NCBI GenBank assembly: GCA_903928965.1
Contig: CAIYSZ010000007.1
Span: 47,374-111,373, forward strand
Origin: an uncultured Pseudomonadota bacterium
GTDB lineage: Bacteria; Pseudomonadota; Gammaproteobacteria; Methylococcales; Methylomonadaceae
Reading direction: 5' to 3'
Length of the DNA: 64,000 bases
The notes under the pieces: model-generated
Database searches by the model: none
What the model was told of the DNA's origin: nothing
Seen by the model: the letters and a program-made list of their open reading frames with translations, nothing else
Position numbers and translations under genes: made by a program
Part shown: positions 19,084-26,197 of the stretch, piece after piece
Position numbering within the stretch: the stretch's first letter is position 1
How the letters are laid out: each line of letters opens with the position of its first letter

Positions 19084-20031
19084 ATGCGCGTTTTAATGAA
19101 TAACCATAAATTAAATATGGAATTGGATAATATATTCTTGCAAAAAATCAGAGAGCGAATCGCCGATGAGTTAAATCAGGCGGATTTGTTGAGGGATTGC
19201 GTGTTGCGGGAATTGAGCAGACTGGATATCGCGCATGAATTTACGGCGGATGGAGATGAAACCGCGCGGGTTTTGATGTCTAATTTAAAATATGGCGAGT
19301 TGGATTTGCCGGTGTTTAATCAGGTGTTGTTGCCGGCCGCGCAGGCTTGTTTGAGCCGGGAGGGCCGGTTTTTTCAGGCGGATTTTGCCGTGCGCGACCG
19401 GCTGGTGACGACTGTTAAGCAGTTGGCGGGTTGGTTGTTATTGTCGGTGGTTAAGGATCATGTGCTGGCGGCCTTAAGTGTAACCAGTTTAAGTCAGCGG
19501 TATTTTGATTTTGAATGGGTCAACGCCGGCGGCGTGGAAGTTTTGGTGGCCCGGTTTATCCGCAAGTCGCCGCGCGTCCGGCAGGGCGGTTTTGATTTGA
19601 TCGGGGATTTTGTTTTTTTCGGCGCGCCGTTGCAAGCTTGCGCTTTGAGTTTGAGTAGCGATGAGTTGGCGGATAGCATTAAAATTGTATTTTGGAATCG
19701 GCTGTTTCCGGATGCGTTGAAGGATGGCGGCGACATTTTAAGCAAGGTGGAAAGCGCTAGATTGAATGCTAGGTTATTCGATTTGGAGCAGCCGGATAAG
19801 GAGCAATTTTGCGAGCATCATATTTTGGCCTTGGGGTATGATGAAAGCGTGGCGGGGAGTCAGGCCGGTTTTGATAAGGATCAGGTGATGAAACGCTGCC
19901 GCTTGGAGTTGAGTAATTTGAGCGTGGCGCGTTTATGCGGGCCGGGTCAGGCTTCTTATTTGCATATTGAGGAGGCGAGCGTGATAAATGCCGTTACGCT
20001 TTTTTTTCGCGATTTGCAGGCTTTGGCGTAA
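19084..20031 (+). CDS. Hypothetical protein of unknown function
   Basis: 315 residues from ATG 19084, which has AAAGG at workable spacing. An ATG at 19096 lacks a site, and earlier codons in this frame run through a poly-A stretch. There is no signal peptide or membrane segment. The N-terminal third is helical and charged (LQKIRERIADELNQADLLRDCVL), and a middle segment VKQLAGWLLLSVVKDHVLAAL looks amphipathic. I do not recognise a family. It stands alone between the TIGR03790 gene and a palindromic repeat. Confidence 0.6.
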   Translation: MRVLMNNHKLNMELDNIFLQKIRERIADELNQADLLRDCVLRELSRLDIAHEFTADGDETARVLMSNLKYGELDLPVFNQVLLPAAQACLSREGRFFQADFAVRDRLVTTVKQLAGWLLLSVVKDHVLAALSVTSLSQRYFDFEWVNAGGVEVLVARFIRKSPRVRQGGFDLIGDFVFFGAPLQACALSLSSDELADSIKIVFWNRLFPDALKDGGDILSKVESARLNARLFDLEQPDKEQFCEHHILALGYDESVAGSQAGFDKDQVMKRCRLELSNLSVARLCGPGQASYLHIEEASVINAVTLFFRDLQALA

Positions 20032-20099
20032 CGGTTTGGGTTTTCGGCTTAAGCAGGGGCTATCACGCTAGTTACTGAAGAGGCTGTTGGCGTCAATGC

Positions 20100-20202
20100 G
20101 GCCTTGGCTGCCGGGAGACGCCGTGAATACGTCCGTCCGTGTAGGCTTGGAGCCCGCCCATGCGGGCTACGCTTCCGCCAACCGCCTCCGGCTGCCAAGG
20201 CC
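20100..20202. repeat. Palindromic repeat family, copy B (short left arm)
   Basis: The right arm CCGCCAACCGCCTCCGGC with CTGCCAAGGCC pairs with a shortened left arm (GGCCTTGGCTGCCGG). The loop has GACGCCGTGAATACGTCCG, GTAGGCTTGGAG, plus a small internal hairpin around AGCCCGCCCATGCGGGCT. It lies directly upstream of the histidine phosphatase gene. Confidence 0.85.
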
Positions 20203-20263
20203 TTAAGTGGTTGGCGGGCGTTGGGGTTTGTCTAGTTTTCATCAACTTTATGTCATTTTCCTA

Positions 20264-20866
20264 ATGAATATATTGAATAATTCTTCATTGCAATTGTGGG
20301 TGGCGCGGCACGGTGAAACCGAGTGGGCCAAGCTGTTGAAACATACTGGGCGCACCGATATTCCGCTGACTAATCTAGGCGAGCGTCAGGCGCGGGGGCT
20401 GAAGCCGCTGTTGGCCAAGCAGCGCTTTGACCGGGTTTGGTGCAGTCCCTTGTCTAGGGCTAAGGAAACCGCGCTTTTGGCCGGGTTTGCCGCCGAAAAC
20501 GGCGTTGAGTATGTTGATGATTTAATGGAATGGGATTATGGCGTCTTTGAGGGGAAAACCCGCGTCGAATTGCGGCAAAGCCTGGGCGAGTTTGATATTT
20601 GGACTACGCCGGTGACGGGCGGGGAAAGCCTGGCCGAGGTGGCGGCCAGGGCGGAGCGGGTGTTGAGCCGGTTGGAAGCGGCGGGCGGGCGCTGTTTGTT
20701 GTTTTCGCACGGTCATTTTTTGCGGATTCTGACCGCGCGCTGGTTGGGTTTGCCGCCGGACGGCGGGCGTTTGTTTTACCTGGACCCTGCTGGTTTGAGT
20801 GTTTTGGGGCATGAGCATGAACAGCGGGTGGTTCAGTCTTGGAATTTGGGTGGTTTGGCGGAGTAG
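20264..20866 (+). CDS. Histidine phosphatase (phosphoglycerate mutase-like)
   Basis: 200 residues from ATG 20264. Earlier codons of the frame lie inside repeat copy B. The RHG catalytic motif is VARHGETEW (phosphohistidine), and the second histidine is in LLFSHGHFLRIL. Further family signs are TGRTDIPLTNLGERQA and VWCSPLSRAKETA. Members dephosphorylate sugar phosphates, alpha-ribazole phosphate or other small molecules. The substrate cannot be read from sequence. It is flanked on both sides by copies of the palindromic repeat. Confidence 0.9.
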   Translation: MNILNNSSLQLWVARHGETEWAKLLKHTGRTDIPLTNLGERQARGLKPLLAKQRFDRVWCSPLSRAKETALLAGFAAENGVEYVDDLMEWDYGVFEGKTRVELRQSLGEFDIWTTPVTGGESLAEVAARAERVLSRLEAAGGRCLLFSHGHFLRILTARWLGLPPDGGRLFYLDPAGLSVLGHEHEQRVVQSWNLGGLAE

Positions 20867-20878
20867 GAGAGGGTTAGG

Positions 20879-20966
20879 GACGCCGTGAACCCGTCCGTGG
20901 GGGCTTGGGGTCGGCATCCTAAGCCTCCCACACCCCCGCCAACCGCTCCCGGCCGCCAAGGCCTTG
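20879..20966. repeat. Palindromic repeat family, copy C (left arm lost)
   Basis: The loop (GACGCCGTGAACCCGTCCG, GGGGGCTTGGGGTCGGCATCC) and right arm (CCGCCAACCGCTCCC, GGCCGCCAAGGCC) are intact. The left arm is missing because the repeat begins only 13 bp after the phosphatase stop. Confidence 0.85.
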
Positions 20967-21098
20967 GTTGGTTGGTTGGGGCTTGTCAGTTTTTCCGCCA
21001 GCTAGCCGTAGGATGCTGCTTCGCGCAGTGAAGCGCATCGTTTCATGCAGCCGGGACCTATCGCGGTAGCTTAAGTAACAGGCTGTTGGCGTCCAGCC

Positions 21099-21212
21099 GG
21101 CCTTGGCGGTCGGGAACGGCTGCCGGGGGACGCCGTGAACCCGTCCGTGGGGGCTTGGGGTCGGCATCCATGCCTCCCACACCCCCGCCAACCGCTCCCG
21201 GCCGCCAAGGTC
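21099..21212. repeat. Palindromic repeat family, copy D
   Basis: Both arms are present (GGCCTTGGCGGTCGGGAACG and CGCTCCCGGCCGCCAAGG) around the same loop as copy C. Between C and D (20967-21098) lies a short hairpin-rich stretch (CGTAGGATGCTGCTTCGCG) of a kind often found between genes. From 21213 to 21409 I see only the leader of the next gene. Confidence 0.85.
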
Positions 21213-21409
21213 TTATGTTTTTGGCCTACTTGAAGATTGTGAAAGCCTGGACTTGTAGTCTTTTGCTTGGGGTCAAGTAATACTAGCAAATGGCTGCCGG
21301 CGGTTACGGTTTGGGGTTTACAATGGCGGCCTTTGAAAAAACCAGTCCGCTAGCTGGCCGATTTTTGTAAAACCGTTAATGTGTATTGGCATTAATTAGG
21401 AGCAGGATA

Positions 21410-21589
21410 ATGAATGCAGCTATTTTGGCGAAACTGCATACCTTGGACGAGCAGGGTTTGGCCGAGGTTTTGGATCTTGTGGATTTCATCGCCGCCCGCG
21501 AGGCATTGCCGAAGGCAAATGAGGGGCCGGTTAGATCGATACGCGGTAAATACCGGCTAATGTCGTCTAGCGAAGCCTTTGCGGTTTAA
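21410..21589 (+). CDS. Small DUF2281/VapB-like antitoxin, no toxin next to it
   Basis: 59 residues from ATG 21410 with AGGAG upstream. The layout fits small antitoxins of PIN-toxin pairs: a helical N-terminal half (AAILAKLHTLDEQGLAEVLDLVDFIAAREALP) and a short basic C-terminal tail with RGKYRLMSSSEAFA, resembling the R.L.GK..MS.DFD tail of DUF2281 proteins. No PIN or other toxin gene follows, and the next gene is the SUMF1 protein 24 bp on. It is either an orphan antitoxin or a small protein co-expressed with that gene. Family assignment is tentative. Confidence 0.5.
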   Translation: MNAAILAKLHTLDEQGLAEVLDLVDFIAAREALPKANEGPVRSIRGKYRLMSSSEAFAV

Positions 21590-21613
21590 TTAATTTTTGA
21601 TAGGGCCGCTTTT

Positions 21614-22438
21614 ATGACAACCCAGGTAAAAAGACCTTCGCCGCCGCCGCAACCATTTCCAGAGGCGTGGGCCGCAAGTTGGGGTTTGGATGAGTATGGC
21701 TGGTGGATGGGGTTTTGCTATAAAGGCGTGGAGCAGGTGTTGCGTTGGATAGGGCCGGGGACGTTTTTGATGGGGTCGCCACAAAGTGAAAAAGGGCGAT
21801 ATAGCGATGAGGTATTGCATGAGGTCAGCTTGACGCAGGGGTTTTGGCTGGCGGAAACCACTGTGACGCAGGCTTTGTGGTTGGCGGTGATGGGAGAGAA
21901 CCCTAGCCGGTTTAAGGGGGATGATTTGCCGGTGGAAATGGTCAGTTGGGATGAGGCGCAAGCATTTATGGCGCGCTTGAATGATATGGAACCGGCGTTG
22001 CGGTTGTGCTTGCCGAGCGAGGCGCAATGGGAGTATGCGTGCCGGGCTGGAAATCAAGCCGCGTTTAGTTTTGGGAATGATTTGGATTTGAGTAAGGTGA
22101 ATTACCGTGGAATTTGGGAAAGGACCAATAATATTGAATGGGGCGAAGGCGCGTTGCAACAAACCGCCGCAGTGAAAAAATATCCTGCCAATGCTTGGGG
22201 CCTTTATCAAATGCATGGCAATGTTTATGAATGGTGCCAAGATTGGCTGGGCGAGTATCCGGGCGGGCCGGTCACTGACCCGGCCGGGCCGGAGGCAGGC
22301 GACCGGCGTGTGCTGCGCGGCGGCGCGTGGAGCAGCTACGGCTGGAACTGCCGCTCCGCTAGCCGCTTCGGCTTACCGCCGGACCGGCGCGACGACGTTA
22401 TTGGCTTCCGCCTCGCCCGAGGTCATCAGGGCGGTTAG
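21614..22438 (+). CDS. SUMF1/formylglycine-generating-enzyme-fold protein with DGR-like variable C-terminus
   Basis: 274 residues. FGE-sulfatase fold motifs are GTFLMGSPQSEKGRYSDE, ETTVTQALWLAVMGENPSRF, PVEMVSWDEAQAFMARLN, LPSEAQWEYACRAG, MHGNVYEWCQDWLGEY and RVLRGGAWSS. There is no signal peptide. The last 40 residues (from RVLRGG to IGFRLARGHQ) match the layout of variable regions in targets of diversity-generating retroelements. Codons at the expected variable sites are AGC, AGC, TAC, GGC, TTC, GAC and the like, which fits AAC codons changed at adenines. Such domains bind ligands rather than oxidise cysteine. No reverse transcriptase or template repeat lies in the window. It could equally be an ordinary SUMF1 paralogue. 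Confidence 0.85.
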   Translation: MTTQVKRPSPPPQPFPEAWAASWGLDEYGWWMGFCYKGVEQVLRWIGPGTFLMGSPQSEKGRYSDEVLHEVSLTQGFWLAETTVTQALWLAVMGENPSRFKGDDLPVEMVSWDEAQAFMARLNDMEPALRLCLPSEAQWEYACRAGNQAAFSFGNDLDLSKVNYRGIWERTNNIEWGEGALQQTAAVKKYPANAWGLYQMHGNVYEWCQDWLGEYPGGPVTDPAGPEAGDRRVLRGGAWSSYGWNCRSASRFGLPPDRRDDVIGFRLARGHQGG

Positions 22439-22541
22439 CCGCGCCGGAGGCGCTCCGCGCCCGCCGGACGTGCGCCGCGCGGGCGGTAGCGCGCGGCTGC
22501 CGGCCGGCGGGCAAGGCGGAGTTGGTAGGCCGGGGGCAGGT
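22439..22541. other. Very GC-rich, hairpin-rich spacer after the variable tail
   Basis: About 100 bp of nearly pure G/C with self-complementary blocks (GCGCCGGAGGCGCTCCGCGC; CCGCCGGACGTG / CCGCGCGGGCGG). DGR targets often carry a hairpin just past the variable region. A terminator between convergent genes is the simple alternative. Confidence 0.5.
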
Positions 22542-23357
22542 TTATAGTGCTTGCAATACGCGGGTGACGTCGCGGATGTCGGGGAGTATCCAGTCGGGGG
22601 CGTAGTCCAGGCCGGCGAGGTCGGCTTCGGCGCTGACGCCGCTGAGTACGAGCAGGGAGCGGATGCCGGCGCGCACCGCGCCGAGGATGTCGGTGTCCAG
22701 GCGGTCGCCGATGGCTATGGTCGCGGCGGGATCGGCGTTTAACAATTCCATGGCTTGCTGGTAGATGATGGGTTCCGGTTTGCCGACGATGACGGCTTGT
22801 ACGCCGGTGGCGGCGTGCAGGGCGGCCAATATCGCGCCGTTGCCGTGGGTGACGCCGCGTTCGGTGGGCAATGAGGTGTCGCCGTTGGTGCCGACGAAGG
22901 CGGCCCCGGCGCGGATGTTGAGGGTGGCGGTGGCGAGTTTGTCCCAGGAGAGTTCTTTGTCCAGGCCGCAGACGACCAGGTGCGCGCCTTCTTCCGGTCC
23001 GGTTTGGTATGGGCCGGTGAGGGTGAAGCCTAGGTCTTGCAAGGGTTGGCGCGCGCCTGGGCCGCCGATGACGTAGACGCGGGTTTGCGCGGGTATGTAG
23101 CGTTTGGAGAGGTAGAGGGCGGTGGCCATGCCGGAGGTCAATATTTCTTGCAATGCGACTTCGACGCCCATGGCGGCCAGTTTTTCGACGTATTGATTGG
23201 CGGTCATGCCGGCATTGTTAGTGGCCAGTACGAAGGGGAGCTTTAGGCGGCGCAGGGTGTGGAAGAACTCGGTTAGCCCGGCTTGCGGCCGGTCGCCGTG
23301 CCAGAGCACGCCGTCCATGTCGATGATGAGGCTGCGGATGTTGTCGAGTTTTTGCAT
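22542..23357 (-). CDS. HAD-superfamily IIA phosphatase (NagD / phosphoglycolate phosphatase-like)
   Basis: 271 residues from ATG 23357, which has CGAGA upstream. An earlier ATG at 23432 would only add a basic tail. HAD motif I is LIIDMDGVLWHGD (nucleophile Asp), motif II ATNNAGMT, and the lysine is in VGKPEPIIYQQAM. Motif IV is AIGDRLDTDILGA. The C2 cap between motifs II and III fits subclass IIA (NagD, AraL, 4-nitrophenyl phosphatases). Substrates are phosphate monoesters such as 2-phosphoglycolate or nucleotides. The exact one cannot be told. Confidence 0.9.
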   Translation of the reverse strand: MQKLDNIRSLIIDMDGVLWHGDRPQAGLTEFFHTLRRLKLPFVLATNNAGMTANQYVEKLAAMGVEVALQEILTSGMATALYLSKRYIPAQTRVYVIGGPGARQPLQDLGFTLTGPYQTGPEEGAHLVVCGLDKELSWDKLATATLNIRAGAAFVGTNGDTSLPTERGVTHGNGAILAALHAATGVQAVIVGKPEPIIYQQAMELLNADPAATIAIGDRLDTDILGAVRAGIRSLLVLSGVSAEADLAGLDYAPDWILPDIRDVTRVLQAL

Positions 23358-23483
23358 GAAAACGTCTCGGGTTTTGAGGTTTTGGGATTTGCTGGGCCGG
23401 GATAATCTGACATAAAATTTCTGTTTTTGCAAAATTAGGTGGATTTAGGTTTTTGGCGGTTTTAATACTTTGGCGTAGTTGAC

Positions 23484-23597
23484 GGCCTTGGCGGCCGGAG
23501 GCGGCTGGCGGGAGACGCCGTAAACCCCTCCCTGGGGGCTTGGAGTCGGCATCCATGCCTCCTACACTCCCGCCAACCGCCTCCGGCCGCCAAGGCC
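23484..23597. repeat. Palindromic repeat family, copy E (best-preserved stem)
   Basis: 31-bp arms at 23484-23514 and 23567-23597 pair with a single mismatch. The outer arms read GGCCTTGGCGGCCGGAGGCG and its complement. The loop has GACGCCGTAAACCCCTCCC, GGGGGCTTGGAGTCGGCATCC and CATGCCTCC. It occupies most of the 362-bp gap between the HAD gene and the next secreted protein. The rest shows only an AT-rich leader. Confidence 0.9.
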
Positions 23598-23719
23598 TTG
23601 GGTGGTTGGCGGGCGGGAATCGGTTGGTTGAATAAAAGCAAAAACCTAAATGTTAGTCTATAATTTAATCGCACTGTTAGTGCAGGGTTTTTATTTTCTT
23701 TTCTTTTCGAGGTGACGTT

Positions 23720-24151
23720 ATGATGTTAAATCGCCAGCTTTCTTTCGCATTTTCCTTGTTTTTAGCCTTGCCTGCATTTGGCCAAGATAAATTGATCTGT
23801 CCCGAGACGGTAAGAATTAATCATCCGTTGAATGTGTCGGTTAAGCTATTCAATTCTGATTGCAGTAATCCGGTGCATTTGAAGGATATCGTAGTCAGTT
23901 ACTTGGGCAATCAATCCGGAGGCATTGGATTAAGCGGTCCCACGGTTTCAGCTATTTCGGGTACGATACCGCCCGGGATTTGCAATTTTGAGATCTATGA
24001 GCCGGGCGAGCATACCTTGCCGAGCGTGCTGATCAGCAATAAGATTCCGTCAAGTTTGGTCAATACTTTAATTGTGGTGGCTGTCGCGGTCAAGGAAAGT
24101 AATAATAAATTGCGCGATCCGGCCGTATGTCAGATAACCGTGACTAATTAA
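23720..24151 (+). CDS. Small secreted protein of unknown function
   Basis: 143 residues from the tandem ATGATG at 23720 with CGAGGTGA upstream. A signal peptide is clear (NRQLSFAFSLFLALPAFG before QDK). The mature part has a beta-sandwich look (NHPLNVSVKLFNSDCSNPVHLKDIVVSYLG; TLPSVLISNKIPSSLVNTLIVVAVAV) with four cysteines that could pair in the periplasm. I do not recognise a family. It lies downstream of repeat copy E. Confidence 0.65.
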   Translation: MMLNRQLSFAFSLFLALPAFGQDKLICPETVRINHPLNVSVKLFNSDCSNPVHLKDIVVSYLGNQSGGIGLSGPTVSAISGTIPPGICNFEIYEPGEHTLPSVLISNKIPSSLVNTLIVVAVAVKESNNKLRDPAVCQITVTN

Positions 24152-24252
24152 GCGCCGCACCTTGATGCGGGCGTATTATTGCGCAAACTTTTCCGGCGGG
24201 AGGCGTTTGGGGCGGGGGCGTGATTCATATTGACGGAGTGTAATCAAGTTAG

Positions 24253-24351
24253 GGAACCTCTGATTAATTCGTTGCTTCAAAATTCAGTGCTATTGAAATC
24301 AATGATTTGAGGCCAAGGTTTGCTTGAAAAACTGTTTTAATCAGAGGTTCC
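24253..24351. mobile_element. IS5-type MITE, 99 bp
   Basis: Perfect 15-bp terminal inverted repeats, GGAACCTCTGATTAA (24253-24267) and TTAATCAGAGGTTCC (24337-24351), are flanked by the direct repeat TTAG (24249-24252 and 24352-24355). TTAG fits the YTAR target of the IS5 group. There is no transposase, so it is a non-autonomous element. Its right end supplies the only in-frame start codon of the following lipoprotein gene. Confidence 0.85.
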
Positions 24352-25160
24352 TTAGTTGGCGTTATTGTCGCCTTTATTTCTTGTTAAGCAGTTTACTTTT
24401 GTTAACGGCTTGCGGCGCTCGTACCGCGGATGAATCCGTTGTTGCGTTTAACGATAAGGGCGGCTTGCACGAGGTTAGGTTGTGGGTCAGGGATTTTTCC
24501 TGGCGTGCGCTTGATAGGGATAATAATACGCGGGCGATACGCGCCGGAATGATTAGGCAGCAATTACGCCGAGGTAAAGTGGTTCAATTTGTCGATTACG
24601 AGGAAATTTACGCCGAGGACTTGTTTGTGCTGCAAAGCCCGCAACCTAATGCCGTCAATTTGCTGTATTGGTTGCAAATAAGTCCATACCCCAATCCTTT
24701 GTCGGAGTTAAGCCAGCGGGTGAGCAAGCTGGGCGGTAACGGTTTTAGCATGGTTATCGGTACGGATGAGGCGAAACCGGAGGTAGAGTTAAGCGCAGAC
24801 CGGTTTAAGCTTTTGCCTTTTTATTCCCGCTATGAGTTTAGCGGTAATGTGCGTCTGAAAACCCGGCGTTGCCTGCTTGAATCAAGTGCGGCGTTATGGT
24901 CCGCTAGCGATGCGGGGGTTTATTTTCCCGGTTTTCATGTGTTGAACGGCAAACCGCTCAAGCGCGCGGCTATGTATCAAATAAGCGATTCCGGCCAGTG
25001 CCGGAGTCTAAATTCGAGTGTGGCCATGGATTTTACCGATCCCTTGGAGCAGACGGAAAATTCGTTAATGGGTAGTTTACCTTTGAAATATCAATTATTG
25101 TTTGGTTTGTTAGGCGGGACGTCGCCGCTAGCCATGCCGCCGGTTGCCCATTCCGAATAA
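24324..25160 (+). CDS. Lipoprotein of unknown function whose start lies in a MITE
   Basis: 278 residues. A lipoprotein signal is visible (RYCRLYFLLSSLLLLTAC, lipobox LTAC at about residue 27-30), so the mature protein is probably outer-membrane anchored. The only start codon between the upstream stop at 24303 and the signal is TTG 24324 inside the MITE, preceded by AAGG at 24315. The element has therefore replaced the original 5' end and promoter region. The body (LHEVRLWVRDFSWRALDRDN; NAVNLLYWLQISPYPNPLSEL; RFKLLPFYSRYEFSGNVRLKTRR) belongs to no family I recognise. The reading frame stays open, so it may still be expressed, or it may be a recently disabled gene. Confidence 0.6.
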   Translation: MKNCFNQRFLSWRYCRLYFLLSSLLLLTACGARTADESVVAFNDKGGLHEVRLWVRDFSWRALDRDNNTRAIRAGMIRQQLRRGKVVQFVDYEEIYAEDLFVLQSPQPNAVNLLYWLQISPYPNPLSELSQRVSKLGGNGFSMVIGTDEAKPEVELSADRFKLLPFYSRYEFSGNVRLKTRRCLLESSAALWSASDAGVYFPGFHVLNGKPLKRAAMYQISDSGQCRSLNSSVAMDFTDPLEQTENSLMGSLPLKYQLLFGLLGGTSPLAMPPVAHSE

Positions 25161-25348
25161 GTCCGGTGTATTTACTCTCGCACCCTTCGCGGGCTGTCGG
25201 GATTGATGCGCCACACGTTGCATCAATATAGATCGCACCGCAGGCGCGGGAGCCGGCTTTAAATCATCTGTGCGCGGCGCATGAAATGATGACTTAGTCT
25301 GGCCAAAGACGGCCGCGAGGCGAAGCTTAGCCTGTTAAAATAGTCGTT

Positions 25349-26197
25349 TTGGATGACTTGCGGCTGAGTATGAAGCGGTTTTTGTGGTTGTTGCTGTCGA
25401 TTTGGCGGCGTGAGTTGAAGTTGTATGTGTTGGCGGGGTTGATCGGCGCGGCGGTGGGTTTGTTGGTGTTGGCGCCGAGTTATGATTATATTAACGCGCG
25501 GGAGAACGAGAAAACGCCGTTGATGTCCATGGCGTCGGCGTTCAAGTTGTTCAGCAGCGCGGTGACCGGTAATGTTTCGGCGGATAATATGCGTTTGTTG
25601 CGCTTTTACGCGGAGATCGGCGCGGGGCTGGGGGTGGCGTCGTTGTTGTTGTATATGCACATGTACCGGCATTTGCAGCAGATTGAGTATTTGAAGCATG
25701 AGTTGGATAAGGATTTGCCTTCTATTATCCGGCAGGGCGAGGGGCCGTATTTGGAGTTTAAGTCTAGTTTGCGCTGGGATGTGGTTGAGTCGCGGGTGAA
25801 CCGTGGTTTGGAGACGGTGGTGTTGAAGACGCTGGCCGGGTTTTTGAATAGTCAGCAGGGCGGGGTGTTGTTGATCGGGGTGGCGGATAACGGGGAGATT
25901 TTAGGGCTGAAACAGGATTTTCAGACCTTAAGGCGGCAGGATGCGGATGGTTTCGAGCAGGCGTTGATGACGGCGGCGGCGGCGGGTTTGGGGGCGGACG
26001 TGTGTCCGTTTTTGCATGTGTTGTTTCACACGGTGGAGCAAAAACAGGTGTGCCGGGTGATTATTTCACCGGCCAACCGGCCGGTGTTTTTGGAGCTAAA
26101 CGGCGCGCCGCGATTTTTTACGCGCACCGGCGGCGGCACGCGGGATTTGAATGTGCAGGAAGCGCTGGCTTATGCGTCTAGCCGGTGGAAGCATTAG
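25349..26197 (+). CDS. Membrane-anchored AlbA_2 (divergent AAA / Schlafen-like) domain protein
   Basis: 282 residues. There are two hydrophobic segments, at about 22-45 (LYVLAGLIGAAVGLLVLA) and 88-106 (YAEIGAGLGVASLLLYMHMY). A cytoplasmic domain follows with GEGPYLEFKSSLRW, LAGFLNSQQGGVLLIGVADNGEILGL and QVCRVIISPANRPVFL, the marks of PF04326 AlbA_2. That domain binds nucleic acid or nucleotide in transcription regulators and in Schlafen-type enzymes. Membrane anchoring is less usual. The start could also be ATG 25370. The 3' end overlaps mlaA by 4 bp in convergent orientation. The role is unknown. Confidence 0.75.
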   Translation: MDDLRLSMKRFLWLLLSIWRRELKLYVLAGLIGAAVGLLVLAPSYDYINARENEKTPLMSMASAFKLFSSAVTGNVSADNMRLLRFYAEIGAGLGVASLLLYMHMYRHLQQIEYLKHELDKDLPSIIRQGEGPYLEFKSSLRWDVVESRVNRGLETVVLKTLAGFLNSQQGGVLLIGVADNGEILGLKQDFQTLRRQDADGFEQALMTAAAAGLGADVCPFLHVLFHTVEQKQVCRVIISPANRPVFLELNGAPRFFTRTGGGTRDLNVQEALAYASSRWKH

